NCBI GenBank assembly: GCA_001028025.1
Contig: LDAQ01000140.1
Span: 1-29,287, forward strand
Origin: Faecalicatena fissicatena
Lineage (GTDB): Bacteria > Bacillota > Clostridia > Lachnospirales > Lachnospiraceae
DNA: 29,287 nt
Direction: 5' to 3'
Shown: positions 9,150-16,447 of the stretch, in pieces
Position numbering within the stretch: position 1 is the stretch's first letter
How the letters are laid out: each line of letters opens with the position of its first letter
Notes under the pieces: model-generated
What the model was told of the DNA's origin: nothing
The model's input: only the letters and a program-made list of their open reading frames with translations
Databases searched by the model: none
Position numbers and translations under genes: made by a program

Positions 9150-9288
9150 TAAAAATTTTATTTCAAGTTGTCAGATAATTTGTTAATTTCATGCTTTTCC
9201 GCGCCTTATTCTGATATCATCCTCTGTTTTTCCAGCATATCCCTGCTTGCTCACACAATTTGATTCTGTTCGCATATCCCGGGACTGC

Positions 9289-9329
9289 AAAAACCGGGCA
9301 CAACCACCTGAAAGATGATCTGTGCCCGG
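9289..9329 (-). terminator. Intrinsic terminator of the argS-alaX-CPBP operon
   Basis: On the minus strand a perfect 9-base stem (TGTGCCCGG pairing with CCGGGCACA; 9321-9329 with 9294-9302), an 18-base loop, then TTTTTGC. It lies 22 bases after the stop of the CPBP gene. Confidence 0.85.
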
Positions 9330-9350
9330 CTTATAACCAAACCGATCTGT

Positions 9351-10283
9351 CTACCGGAACATATCCGGTGTAATTTTATTCTCTGTAGGAGGCGGAGCTC
9401 CCTCTGGCTTTTCATCTATTCTCTGAATCAAAACAAACATGATGGAACCTGCAAAAGCAGATATGACCGCCGCCAGCCCCATTCTGGAAATTTTTACGAC
9501 AAGCCAGTCAAATGCCCCTGTGGCAGTCAGAATCAGGGATGTCATATTCGCCACCACATGCAGCACTGCCGGAGCCTTGAAGGAACCGTATTTTTCATAT
9601 GCGTAGGAAAGCAGCAGCCCCAGAATAAATGCATATAAAAACTGCACAATATTCCCGTGGATCAGCCCGAATAAAAGAGAGGAACAAACTGCCGCTTTCA
9701 TAAAGCTGCCCCGCTCCCGGTATCTTTTAAACAGAATGCCCCTGAACATCAGCTCTTCTGTAAGGGGTATAATAAGGCCGAGACAGATGAACTGCACCGG
9801 TAAGCTGGCGGAATAGAACATCTGGTTTGTCTCCTGATACTGTTCGCTTGACATAGCCAGGGTGCTCATTACTGACAAACAGTTTGACCCAATGCACACC
9901 GCCACGCCAAGGCCGATAATCTGAGCATATTTCCAGATATTTGCTTTCTTATTCTGAGGAATATTCAGTGTCTTCTCCTTTTTTCTGTCCATCAAAAACA
10001 GAGTCAGAGTCAGAGGAATTGTAAATAAAGCCGCTACCCCCAGGATCTCGACCTGGTATCGCTGCACAATTTCCATCACCTTCCCCGCATTCTGCCACGC
10101 CAGATTCATAATCTCGTCCTGTGTCATATTATCGGAAAAAGCGCTGTAATCTATAATCTCTCCAAGATGCGGGATAATTGCGAACAATTCCACTATAAAT
10201 CTGGCTGCAAACTGGATGACCCAATACAAGAGAAGTGGACCGCACAGCCGCCAGAACTGCTTTGATTCCGGATTCTTATTCAT
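9351..10283 (-). CDS. CPBP family intramembrane glutamic endopeptidase (CAAX protease-like)
   Basis: Polytopic membrane protein of the CPBP/Abi family, 310 residues, probably an intramembrane protease. The signature motifs are visible: EELMFRG (about residues 175-181, the EExxxR site), a following FGLIHGN with the catalytic-type His, and VLHVVANM near the C-terminus with the last conserved His/Asn. About eight hydrophobic segments are present. The frame is open to 10316, but the ATG at 10283 overlaps the upstream stop as ATGA and has AGGAG about 10 bases before it, so I start there. It is the last gene of the argS operon. Such proteins process prenylated or peptide substrates in some bacteria; the substrate here is unknown and nothing nearby encodes an obvious bacteriocin. 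Confidence 0.88.
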   Translation of the reverse strand: MNKNPESKQFWRLCGPLLLYWVIQFAARFIVELFAIIPHLGEIIDYSAFSDNMTQDEIMNLAWQNAGKVMEIVQRYQVEILGVAALFTIPLTLTLFLMDRKKEKTLNIPQNKKANIWKYAQIIGLGVAVCIGSNCLSVMSTLAMSSEQYQETNQMFYSASLPVQFICLGLIIPLTEELMFRGILFKRYRERGSFMKAAVCSSLLFGLIHGNIVQFLYAFILGLLLSYAYEKYGSFKAPAVLHVVANMTSLILTATGAFDWLVVKISRMGLAAVISAFAGSIMFVLIQRIDEKPEGAPPPTENKITPDMFR

Positions 10284-11449
10284 TCTTTTGTTCTCCTCGC
10301 TTTCTTCTCTATCCACGCCCTCACATCTTCTTCTTTTCCCTGCAGAGACCCCTGCACCATCTCAGGCTTGCCGCCCCCGCGTCCGCAGAACTCTTCGTTC
10401 AGCCCCTTTGCGACGGGGCGCATATCTTCACCCATGCTTCCAATCACATATCGCCAGGACTTATCGCCCGTCTTTAGAAATACCGCGCAGCATTCAATAC
10501 CGCGCGCCAAAACCAGGTTCATCAAAATTCTGGGACCGTCCCCCTCCAGTTCTTCTTCAAACAGGCAGGCAAATGTTTCCTCTCCGGAAATCTCTGCCGC
10601 TCTGTATTCGAGCAGCCTTTTTTGTTTTTCTGCAAGCACCGCCTTCAGTCGTCCGCATTCTTCTTTCATGCGTCCCGCCGCCTGGCTGATTTCCTCTTCC
10701 TTTGCACTTAACAGTGCTGAAATACTTTTTACATGCTGTTCTTTGCTGTCATAGTCGGCCAGTGCACGAAAACCGCACAGCATGGTTACACGCGCGCCGC
10801 CTTTATACCGCTGAACATTTGTAAGCTTGATCAGACCGATCTCCCCTGTCTTTTTCACATGTGGAGCACAGCATGCACACACATCGTATCCCGGGATGGT
10901 CACAATCCTGACCTCGCCCTCGATCTCGATCTTGCTTCTGTACTCCAGAGAAACCAGTTCCTCTTTTGAGGGCCAGGACACCTGCACTTCCAGGTTTTTC
11001 ACGGCAGCTTCATTGGCCTGCCATTCAATTTCCCGCAGTTCTTCTTTTGTGATCTCTCCGTCAAAATCCATAGTACAGTCCCCGCTGCCCAGGTGAAAGC
11101 CCACATTATTGTATCCGAATCTGGCATGCACAAGTCCGGACACAATATGCTCTCCGGTATGCTGCTGCATCTTCATAAAGCGCATATCCCAGTCAATTTT
11201 TCCAGTTATTTCACGGTTTTCCTCTACAGGAGCCTCTGTTACGTGATAGATAATTCCGTCTTTTTCCCAAACATCCATCACCTTACTGTCTTCCAGCCAG
11301 CCAGTATCCGCATACTGTCCGCCGCCCTCTGGAAAAAAGGCAGTCCTGTCCAGGACCACCTCATAATATTCCCCTTTTGGCCGGCACATCTTTACAAATG
11401 CGGTAAACACTTTTTTATGACTGTCTTCATAAAATAACTTCTCTGTCAT
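10280..11449 (-). CDS. AlaX-type alanyl-tRNA editing protein with DHHA1 domain
   Basis: Stand-alone relative of the alanyl-tRNA synthetase editing half, expected to hydrolyse Ser or Gly mischarged on tRNA-Ala. 389 residues. The N-terminal beta-barrel contains EGGGQYADTG near residues 41-50. The zinc site is formed by His97 and His101 (QQHTGEH) and by the CxxxH pair Cys193/His197 followed by TGEIG. After a coiled-coil stretch (about 235-285), the C-terminal DHHA1 domain ends with CGRGGGKPEMVQGSL, characteristic of the AlaRS C-terminal region. The long form with DHHA1 is an AlaX-L type. It begins 9 bases after argS and overlaps the CPBP gene by 4 bases, so it is co-transcribed with arginyl-tRNA synthetase. 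No full alanyl-tRNA synthetase gene is nearby. Editing specificity cannot be read from the sequence. Confidence 0.88.
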   Translation of the reverse strand: MTEKLFYEDSHKKVFTAFVKMCRPKGEYYEVVLDRTAFFPEGGGQYADTGWLEDSKVMDVWEKDGIIYHVTEAPVEENREITGKIDWDMRFMKMQQHTGEHIVSGLVHARFGYNNVGFHLGSGDCTMDFDGEITKEELREIEWQANEAAVKNLEVQVSWPSKEELVSLEYRSKIEIEGEVRIVTIPGYDVCACCAPHVKKTGEIGLIKLTNVQRYKGGARVTMLCGFRALADYDSKEQHVKSISALLSAKEEEISQAAGRMKEECGRLKAVLAEKQKRLLEYRAAEISGEETFACLFEEELEGDGPRILMNLVLARGIECCAVFLKTGDKSWRYVIGSMGEDMRPVAKGLNEEFCGRGGGKPEMVQGSLQGKEEDVRAWIEKKARRTKE

Positions 11450-11458
11450 ATCTTGTAT

Positions 11459-13225
11459 TTACATCCTTTCCGGCGCTTCAAAGCCGAGCAAATCAATGCA
11501 AGTCTCCAGAATCTCTTTCACCAGCTTCAGAAGAGCAATATATCCTGCTTTGCGTTCCTCATCCTCTTCCGTGAGAATCTTCGTCTCATGGTAGAACTTA
11601 TTAAAGGCATTTGCCAGGTCATAAATATACGCACAAATCTTATGTGGAGCACTCTCCTCGAAGGCCGCGTCAATCACATCATTAAATTTGACCGCCTCCA
11701 GCATCAGTGCTTTTTCGAACTCCGTTAACGCTTCTTTTACCGCCAGGCTTTCCAGGGTCCCTTTACCATCCAGATACTTATTCAGGATGGACTTTATACG
11801 TACAATCGTGTACAAAATATACGGTCCCGTATTTCCTTCAAACGAGGTAAATCTATCTACATCAAAAACGTAATCCTTGGAAGCCTGATTGGACAGATCA
11901 CCGTATTTAATTGCGGCAAGTCCCACAAGCCTGGCCGTGTTCTGTGCTTCCGCCTCAGTAACGGTACGGTTATCCATTATTTTGTCATACATCTTTTCAT
12001 CGATCTCACGGATCAGGTTCTCCAGACGCATAACGCCGCCTTCTCTTGTCTTAAAGGGCTTACCGTCTTTGCCATTCATCGTACCGAATCCCAGGAATTT
12101 CATATCCACTTCCGGACGCACGATTCCTGTTTTCTTCGCACAGCGGAACACCTGCACAAAATGCAGCTCCTGGCGCTTGTCTACAACATAAATCAGTTTG
12201 TCCGGCTGATAAAGCGCTTCACGTTCTACCAATGTTGCCAGATCCGTTGTATCGTATAATGCGGCTCCGTCTGATTTCAGAATCATACATGGAGGCACTT
12301 CCTTTTTGTCCTCTTCCTCCTGCACATCGACTACAAGCGCACCCTGGTCATAATGGGCATATCCATCTTCTTTCAACCGCTGCACCATATCAGGAATATA
12401 TTTCTGGGCATCTGCCTCACCCTTCCAGAGATCAAATTCCACATTCAAATTCTCATAATTCTTCTTCAGGTCCGCCACAGATACATTCATGATATGCTCC
12501 CAGATGGCCCGATAACCCCGGCGCCCGTTCTGCAGCAAAAATGTTGCCTGCAGCGCTTTGTCACGGTATTCCTCATTCTCCTTGGCAAAAGCACTGGCCG
12601 TAGGATAGATCTCTTCCAGCTCGCTGATCGTAAAAGGTGCCTCTTTTGGATATTCCCCCTCATACGCTTCGTCAAAATATGGCAGATCAGGCTTTCTCTT
12701 CTCCAGTTCCGTAATGATCAGGCCCATCTGATATCCCCAGTCTCCCAGATGAATATCTCCAATGACCTTGTGTCCCTTAAATCTGGCAGTGCGCTTGATA
12801 CTCTCACCGATAATCGCGGACCTCAGGTGCCCTACATGAAGCGGCTTTGCAACATTTGGTCCGCCGTAATCCACCATAATGGTATCAGGCTTTGCCGCTT
12901 TCTCCACGCCCAGGCTATCCGCATCCGCCATCTGATTCAGATAGCCGGCCACGTAAACCGGGCTCACCTTCAGATTGATAAATCCAGGTTTGACCGCTTC
13001 TGCCATCTCAAAACAGGAACATTCCCCAAGCTTCTCCAAAACATCCTCAGCAATCACAAATGGCGCCTTTTTATAGGTCTTTGCAGCCGCCATTGCACCG
13101 TTACACTGGTACTCACACAGATCCGGTCTGTTGGACAGGGTCACTTTCGCAAAAGATTCATCGTATCCCGCTCCCTTGAAAGCTTTCTGCATCTCTATGG
13201 TAATCAGTTCCAATAATGTCTTCAA
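11459..13225 (-). CDS. argS: Arginyl-tRNA synthetase
   Basis: Class I synthetase charging tRNA-Arg in the cytosol. With the start chosen here it has 588 residues. The N-terminal Add1 domain is followed by the HIGH-type motif HVGH at 130-133 (GPNVAKPLHVGHLRSAIIGES), then LGDWGYQMGL. The KMSKS position reads KPFKTREGG, a usual ArgRS variant. The DALR anticodon-binding domain ends in LLGFEAPERM. The frame is open upstream to a TTG at 13294, but a promoter (TTGCCC-17-TAAAAT, 13266-13294) occupies that stretch, so translation must start downstream. I chose the TTG at 13225, which gives the family-typical beginning MKTLLELITIEMQKAF; ribosome-site pairing (GGAG or GTGGA upstream) is only moderate. 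It heads the argS-alaX-CPBP operon. No T-box fits in the roughly 35-base leader. Confidence 0.96.
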   Translation of the reverse strand: MKTLLELITIEMQKAFKGAGYDESFAKVTLSNRPDLCEYQCNGAMAAAKTYKKAPFVIAEDVLEKLGECSCFEMAEAVKPGFINLKVSPVYVAGYLNQMADADSLGVEKAAKPDTIMVDYGGPNVAKPLHVGHLRSAIIGESIKRTARFKGHKVIGDIHLGDWGYQMGLIITELEKRKPDLPYFDEAYEGEYPKEAPFTISELEEIYPTASAFAKENEEYRDKALQATFLLQNGRRGYRAIWEHIMNVSVADLKKNYENLNVEFDLWKGEADAQKYIPDMVQRLKEDGYAHYDQGALVVDVQEEEDKKEVPPCMILKSDGAALYDTTDLATLVEREALYQPDKLIYVVDKRQELHFVQVFRCAKKTGIVRPEVDMKFLGFGTMNGKDGKPFKTREGGVMRLENLIREIDEKMYDKIMDNRTVTEAEAQNTARLVGLAAIKYGDLSNQASKDYVFDVDRFTSFEGNTGPYILYTIVRIKSILNKYLDGKGTLESLAVKEALTEFEKALMLEAVKFNDVIDAAFEESAPHKICAYIYDLANAFNKFYHETKILTEEDEERKAGYIALLKLVKEILETCIDLLGFEAPERM

Positions 13226-13265
13226 TTTTATTCCACACTCCGTTCTAATTTTCTTCCATTTTGCT

Positions 13266-13294
13266 ATTTTATCACGTATAATCAGGGAGGGCAA
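13266..13294 (-). promoter_or_regulatory. Promoter of the argS operon
   Basis: Minus strand TTGCCC (13289-13294), 17-base spacer, TAAAAT (13266-13271). A start near 13259 would leave a leader of about 35 bases before the TTG at 13225, and it rules out the longer argS frame. Confidence 0.6.
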
Positions 13295-13406
13295 GTGTTA
13301 TTAAGGGAACTTTCCCCGTATTTTCGGGCTTTAAGGCACTTTTCCTGGCCTATATCCATATACACAGCAAAGAGATACGAATAAACTTATCTTCGGGCAT
13401 AAAATA

Positions 13407-13476
13407 GAGTTTCGCTTGCGAAACTCGCGCCTGCGGCGGCCGCATCGCGGCATCTACCTCTTACGCCGCAGTGCGC
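13407..13476. repeat. Two adjacent hairpins of the argS-nfo intergenic element
   Basis: First a near-loopless hairpin GAGTTTCGC-TT-GCGAAACTC (13407-13426). Directly after it, GCGCCTGCGGCG (13427-13438) pairs with CGCCGCAGTGCGC (13464-13476) with a single bulged base and a 25-base loop. Together with the stem at 13490-13527 they fill most of the gap between the divergent genes argS and nfo. The G+C-rich composition differs from the surrounding intergenic DNA. No ORF is supported here. It looks like a dispersed palindromic repeat, but the copy number cannot be seen in one window. Confidence 0.6.
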
Positions 13477-13489
13477 ATCCCCCGGAGGG

Positions 13490-13527
13490 ATTTTATCTTA
13501 TAGGCGTAATTTCCTATAAGATAAAAT
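13490..13527. repeat. Perfect 15-base inverted repeat upstream of nfo
   Basis: ATTTTATCTTATAGG (13490-13504) and its exact complement (13513-13527) with an 8-base loop, 45 bases before the nfo start. There is no T-run after it, so it is not a standard terminator. It could be an operator for a dimeric regulator, or part of the hairpin cluster starting at 13407. No confident nfo promoter was found; one may overlap this stem. Confidence 0.65.
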
Positions 13528-13572
13528 GTTGTCCGGAAAAAATATATCGTAACAGAAAGGCAGGAATGAATG

Positions 13573-14487
13573 ATGAAAATTGGATCACATGTTGGAATGA
13601 GCGGTAAGGAAATGCTCCTGGGTTCTGCTAAAGAGGCCGTGTCTTACGGGGCCGATACTTTTATGTTTTACACCGGTGCGCCGCAGAACACACGGCGCAA
13701 GGATATCAGCGAACTGAATATCGAACCCGCATGGGAGTATATGAAGGAACACGGAATTAATGAGATTGTAGTGCATGCCCCCTACATTATCAACCTGGGG
13801 AATGCTGTAAAACCGGAAACTTTTGAGCTGGCCGTAGAATTTCTGGATAAGGAACTGAAACGCACCATGGCATGCAGAAGCCATCTGCTGATTCTGCACC
13901 CGGGCGCCCATGTAGGCGCAGGCGTTGAAACCGGTACGAATCAGATTATACAAGGGCTGAACGAGGTGCTTACAAAGGACACGGACTGCTGCATAGCGCT
14001 GGAAACAATGGCTGGAAAGGGTTCCGAAATCGGCCGTACCTTCGAGGAGCTGGCACGTATCTATGAGGGGGTTAAGTATAACGATAAGCTGCGGGTATGC
14101 TTCGACACCTGCCACACCAGCGACAGCGGGTATGACATTGTTCACCACTTTGATGATGTAGTCGATGAATTTGACCGGATTCTCGGAAAGGATCAGATCG
14201 CTGTCTTCCATATTAATGACAGCAAGAATGTTCCCGGCGCTGCCAAGGACAGGCATGCCAATATCGGATTCGGTGAACTGGGATTTGACGCACTGAACGC
14301 AATCGTTCACCACAAGGATTTCGAAAACGTACCAAAGATACTGGAGACCCCTTATATTCCTTCTCCCACAAAAGAGAAAAAGTCTTATGCGCCCTATAAG
14401 TATGAAATTGAAATGCTAAGAAAAGGAACCTTTGACCCGGCTCTTACAGACAGGATTATCCGTGAGAATGAAAAGACAATTGACTAA
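13573..14487 (+). CDS. nfo: Endonuclease IV (AP endonuclease)
   Basis: Zinc-dependent apurinic/apyrimidinic endonuclease for base-excision repair, 304 residues. The metal-binding motifs of the TIM-barrel family are all visible in order: HAPYIINLGN, HPGAHVG, ALETMAGKGSEIG, CFDTCHTSDSGYD, FHINDSK, DRHANIGFGELG and LETPY. There are two consecutive ATG codons (13570 and 13573); I chose the second because it lies 7 bases from AGGA and gives the family start MKIGSHVG. The gene is divergent from argS across the hairpin cluster and is followed after three bases by the -35 box of the gntR promoter, with no terminator between, so some read-through into the gntR operon is possible. Confidence 0.96.
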   Translation: MKIGSHVGMSGKEMLLGSAKEAVSYGADTFMFYTGAPQNTRRKDISELNIEPAWEYMKEHGINEIVVHAPYIINLGNAVKPETFELAVEFLDKELKRTMACRSHLLILHPGAHVGAGVETGTNQIIQGLNEVLTKDTDCCIALETMAGKGSEIGRTFEELARIYEGVKYNDKLRVCFDTCHTSDSGYDIVHHFDDVVDEFDRILGKDQIAVFHINDSKNVPGAAKDRHANIGFGELGFDALNAIVHHKDFENVPKILETPYIPSPTKEKKSYAPYKYEIEMLRKGTFDPALTDRIIRENEKTID

Positions 14488-14490
14488 CAC

Positions 14491-14519
14491 TTGACATCTC
14501 TCGCATCGCATTGTATGAT
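14491..14519 (+). promoter_or_regulatory. Promoter of the gntR-ABC operon
   Basis: TTGACA (14491-14496), 17-base spacer, TATGAT (14514-14519): near-consensus sigma-A promoter starting three bases after the nfo stop codon. Confidence 0.88.
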
Positions 14520-14520
14520 T

Positions 14521-14538
14521 GTACTATACAGATAATAC
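14521..14538 (+). promoter_or_regulatory. Probable GntR/YtrA operator
   Basis: Imperfect dyad GTACTA-TACAGA-TAATAC directly after the -10 box, covering the likely transcription start. YtrA-type GntR regulators usually repress their own operon from such a site, so autoregulation is the natural inference. Confidence 0.55.
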
Positions 14539-14582
14539 AGTCTTGGAATTACTTTAATCATACAGAAAAAGAGGTGACTTAG

Positions 14583-14951
14583 ATGCCATGGGATTTAGAT
14601 AATGACCGCCCTATCTATCTGCAGCTCATGGAGCGAATCCAGCAGGACATCATTGCAGGCATATATAATCCCGGAGATAAGCTCCCTTCCGTACGCGACC
14701 TGGCTCTCGACGCTTCTGTGAATCCCAATACCATGCAGAAAGCACTCTCCGAACTCGAGAGAAGCGGCCTGGTATATTCGCAGAGAACAAGCGGCAGATT
14801 TATCACGGAGGATGAGACAATGCTGAAAAAGATGAAAAAAGATTTAGCATCCGAGCATATTCATCAATTTTTTGAAAAGATGAAGCTGCTCGGATTTGGG
14901 GATGAAGAGATTCTGGAATTAATCCAGGAGACAATCAAGGAGGAAAAGTAA
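14583..14951 (+). CDS. GntR family transcriptional regulator, YtrA subfamily
   Basis: Short DNA-binding repressor of 122 residues. The winged helix domain covers about residues 10-75 (PIYLQLMERIQQDIIAGIY, then GDKLPSVRDLALDASVNPNTMQKAL and LERSGLVYSQRTSGRFI). Only about 40 residues follow, which is the truncated effector/dimerisation part typical of the YtrA subfamily rather than FadR- or HutC-type proteins. The ribosome site GAGGTGA precedes the ATG. Its stop is immediately followed by the ATG of the ABC ATPase, so regulator and transporter form one operon. It likely represses the promoter at 14491-14519 through the dyad at 14521-14538. The signal is unknown; relatives respond to cell-wall antibiotics. 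Confidence 0.92.
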   Translation: MPWDLDNDRPIYLQLMERIQQDIIAGIYNPGDKLPSVRDLALDASVNPNTMQKALSELERSGLVYSQRTSGRFITEDETMLKKMKKDLASEHIHQFFEKMKLLGFGDEEILELIQETIKEEK

Positions 14952-15650
14952 ATGAAACCAATTCTGGAATGTCAGGGGTTGACTAAGAAATACAATAACT
15001 TCTATGCACTTTCCAACCTGAACCTGACTCTGGACAGAGGACAAATTATAGGACTGCTTGGACCGAACGGCAGTGGTAAGACGACTCTGATCAAACTGAT
15101 CAACGGTCTCCTGACTCCGACAGACGGACGCGTCATGATCAATAGCCTGGCTCCCGGAGCTGAAACAAAAAAACTGGTCTCCTATCTGCCCGAACGAAGT
15201 TATCTGAATGACCACATGAGGGTAGAAGAGATATTATCCTACTTCGTCGATTTCTATGATAATTTTGATCTGGAACGTGCCAGGAAGATGCTGCACGATC
15301 TGGAGATTGATACGAACTCACGGCTGCGCACACTTTCAAAAGGGACAAAGGAAAAAGTACAGCTTGTGCTGGTCATGAGCCGGGATGCCGAACTTTATAT
15401 CCTGGACGAGCCGATCGGAGGTGTCGATCCTGCCGCCAGAGATTATATCCTGCGCACCATCCTGACCAATTACAATGAGAATGCGACTATTCTCCTGTCC
15501 ACACACCTGATTACTGATATCGAAAATGTACTGGACAGAGTTCTTTTTATCCAGAACGGGCAGCTTTCCCTAAACGCTTCTGTAGATGAGATCCGAACAA
15601 AGGAAGGCAAATCCGTAGATGCTTTATTCAGGGAGGTATTCAGATGTTAG
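14952..15650 (+). CDS. ABC transporter ATP-binding protein
   Basis: Cytoplasmic ATPase of an ABC exporter-like system, 232 residues. Walker A is GPNGSGKT (about residues 38-45), the signature region is LSKGTKEKVQLVL rather than the canonical LSGGQ, Walker B is LYILDEPIGGVDPAARD and the H-loop is STHL. The degenerate signature with SKG is common in the YtrB/EcsA-like group. It is joined directly to the gntR gene and overlaps the permease gene by 7 bases (ATGTTAG). Substrate unknown; YtrA-linked systems are often associated with antimicrobial stress, which is family knowledge and not evidence for this one. Confidence 0.92.
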   Translation: MKPILECQGLTKKYNNFYALSNLNLTLDRGQIIGLLGPNGSGKTTLIKLINGLLTPTDGRVMINSLAPGAETKKLVSYLPERSYLNDHMRVEEILSYFVDFYDNFDLERARKMLHDLEIDTNSRLRTLSKGTKEKVQLVLVMSRDAELYILDEPIGGVDPAARDYILRTILTNYNENATILLSTHLITDIENVLDRVLFIQNGQLSLNASVDEIRTKEGKSVDALFREVFRC

Positions 15651-16447
15651 GAAAACTGATTAAATACGACTTAAAATACGGAGCAAAGTTATTTATTATA
15701 CTCCATGCTCTGCTGCTCCTGGCCAGCATACTTGGACGTATTTTCTTTCTGGAAAAAATAGACTTCAATGCGGACAGCAATACCCTGCTTACCTCTCTGG
15801 GATTATTTATATCCATTTATCTGCTTTTGTTTACCGCTGTATGTTTTGGAGTGATGCTGCTTCTGGCCATTCGTTTTTATAAAAATCTGTTTACAGATGA
15901 AGGGTATCTGACATGGACCCTGCCTGCAACTCCCAATCAGCAGCTTTGGGCCAAAATCATATCCGGTACGATCTGGTATGCCATTGATATTATGCTGTAC
16001 AGCCTGTGTCTCGTCATACTGGTAACCGGTAAAAATGTGACAACAGCCTTTGCTAAAATTGCTCCGGAGGTAACAGAGTCACTTGGAATGCCGCTTAGCC
16101 GGTACAGCCTGTATATGCTGATTTTTCTTCTGATCAGCTGCATAGGAAGTGTCATTATGATTTATTCCTGTGTCGCAATAGGACAATTATTTCCAGGCCA
16201 CAGGGTTTTATGTTCTGTAATTGCATACATAATTATTTCTACTGTAATTCAGATATTTACCTTTATTATCATGGCTGTTCTGGGTATCTTTCCAAATGGC
16301 CATAACTATGTCGTCGGTACGTCCGGCAATGTAGGACATTACTTAATCACAGTATTTAAAGCAAGCGGTGCTCTTTTTCTTATCACGACAGCAATCGAAT
16401 ACGCCGCAACGCACTACATTATGAACAAAAAGGTGAATCTCATTTAA
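15644..16447 (+). CDS. ABC transporter permease (ABC-2-like membrane protein)
   Basis: Membrane partner of the preceding ATPase, 267 residues. I see about six hydrophobic segments: one near 17-36, one near 50-75, a pair around 105-130, then segments near 155-180, 185-215 and 235-255. There is a large loop with TLPATPNQQLWAKI after the second segment, as in many small ABC-2 permeases from Clostridia. It begins inside the ATPase gene (7-base overlap) and ends at 16447, with its stop codon overlapping the stop of the convergent histidine kinase. No terminator lies between the two. Confidence 0.85.
   Translation: MLGKLIKYDLKYGAKLFIILHALLLLASILGRIFFLEKIDFNADSNTLLTSLGLFISIYLLLFTAVCFGVMLLLAIRFYKNLFTDEGYLTWTLPATPNQQLWAKIISGTIWYAIDIMLYSLCLVILVTGKNVTTAFAKIAPEVTESLGMPLSRYSLYMLIFLLISCIGSVIMIYSCVAIGQLFPGHRVLCSVIAYIIISTVIQIFTFIIMAVLGIFPNGHNYVVGTSGNVGHYLITVFKASGALFLITTAIEYAATHYIMNKKVNLI

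Noticed and set aside
12353..13216. 287-codon plus-strand frame opposite argS
   Set aside because: Antisense shadow of a certain gene, with no family features or ribosome site.
13226..13294. T-box leader upstream of argS
   Set aside because: The promoter leaves only about 35 bases of leader, and no T-box consensus or specifier stem is present.
13585..14313. 242-codon minus-strand frame opposite nfo
   Set aside because: The nfo frame has all metal-ligand motifs; the opposite frame has none of a known family.
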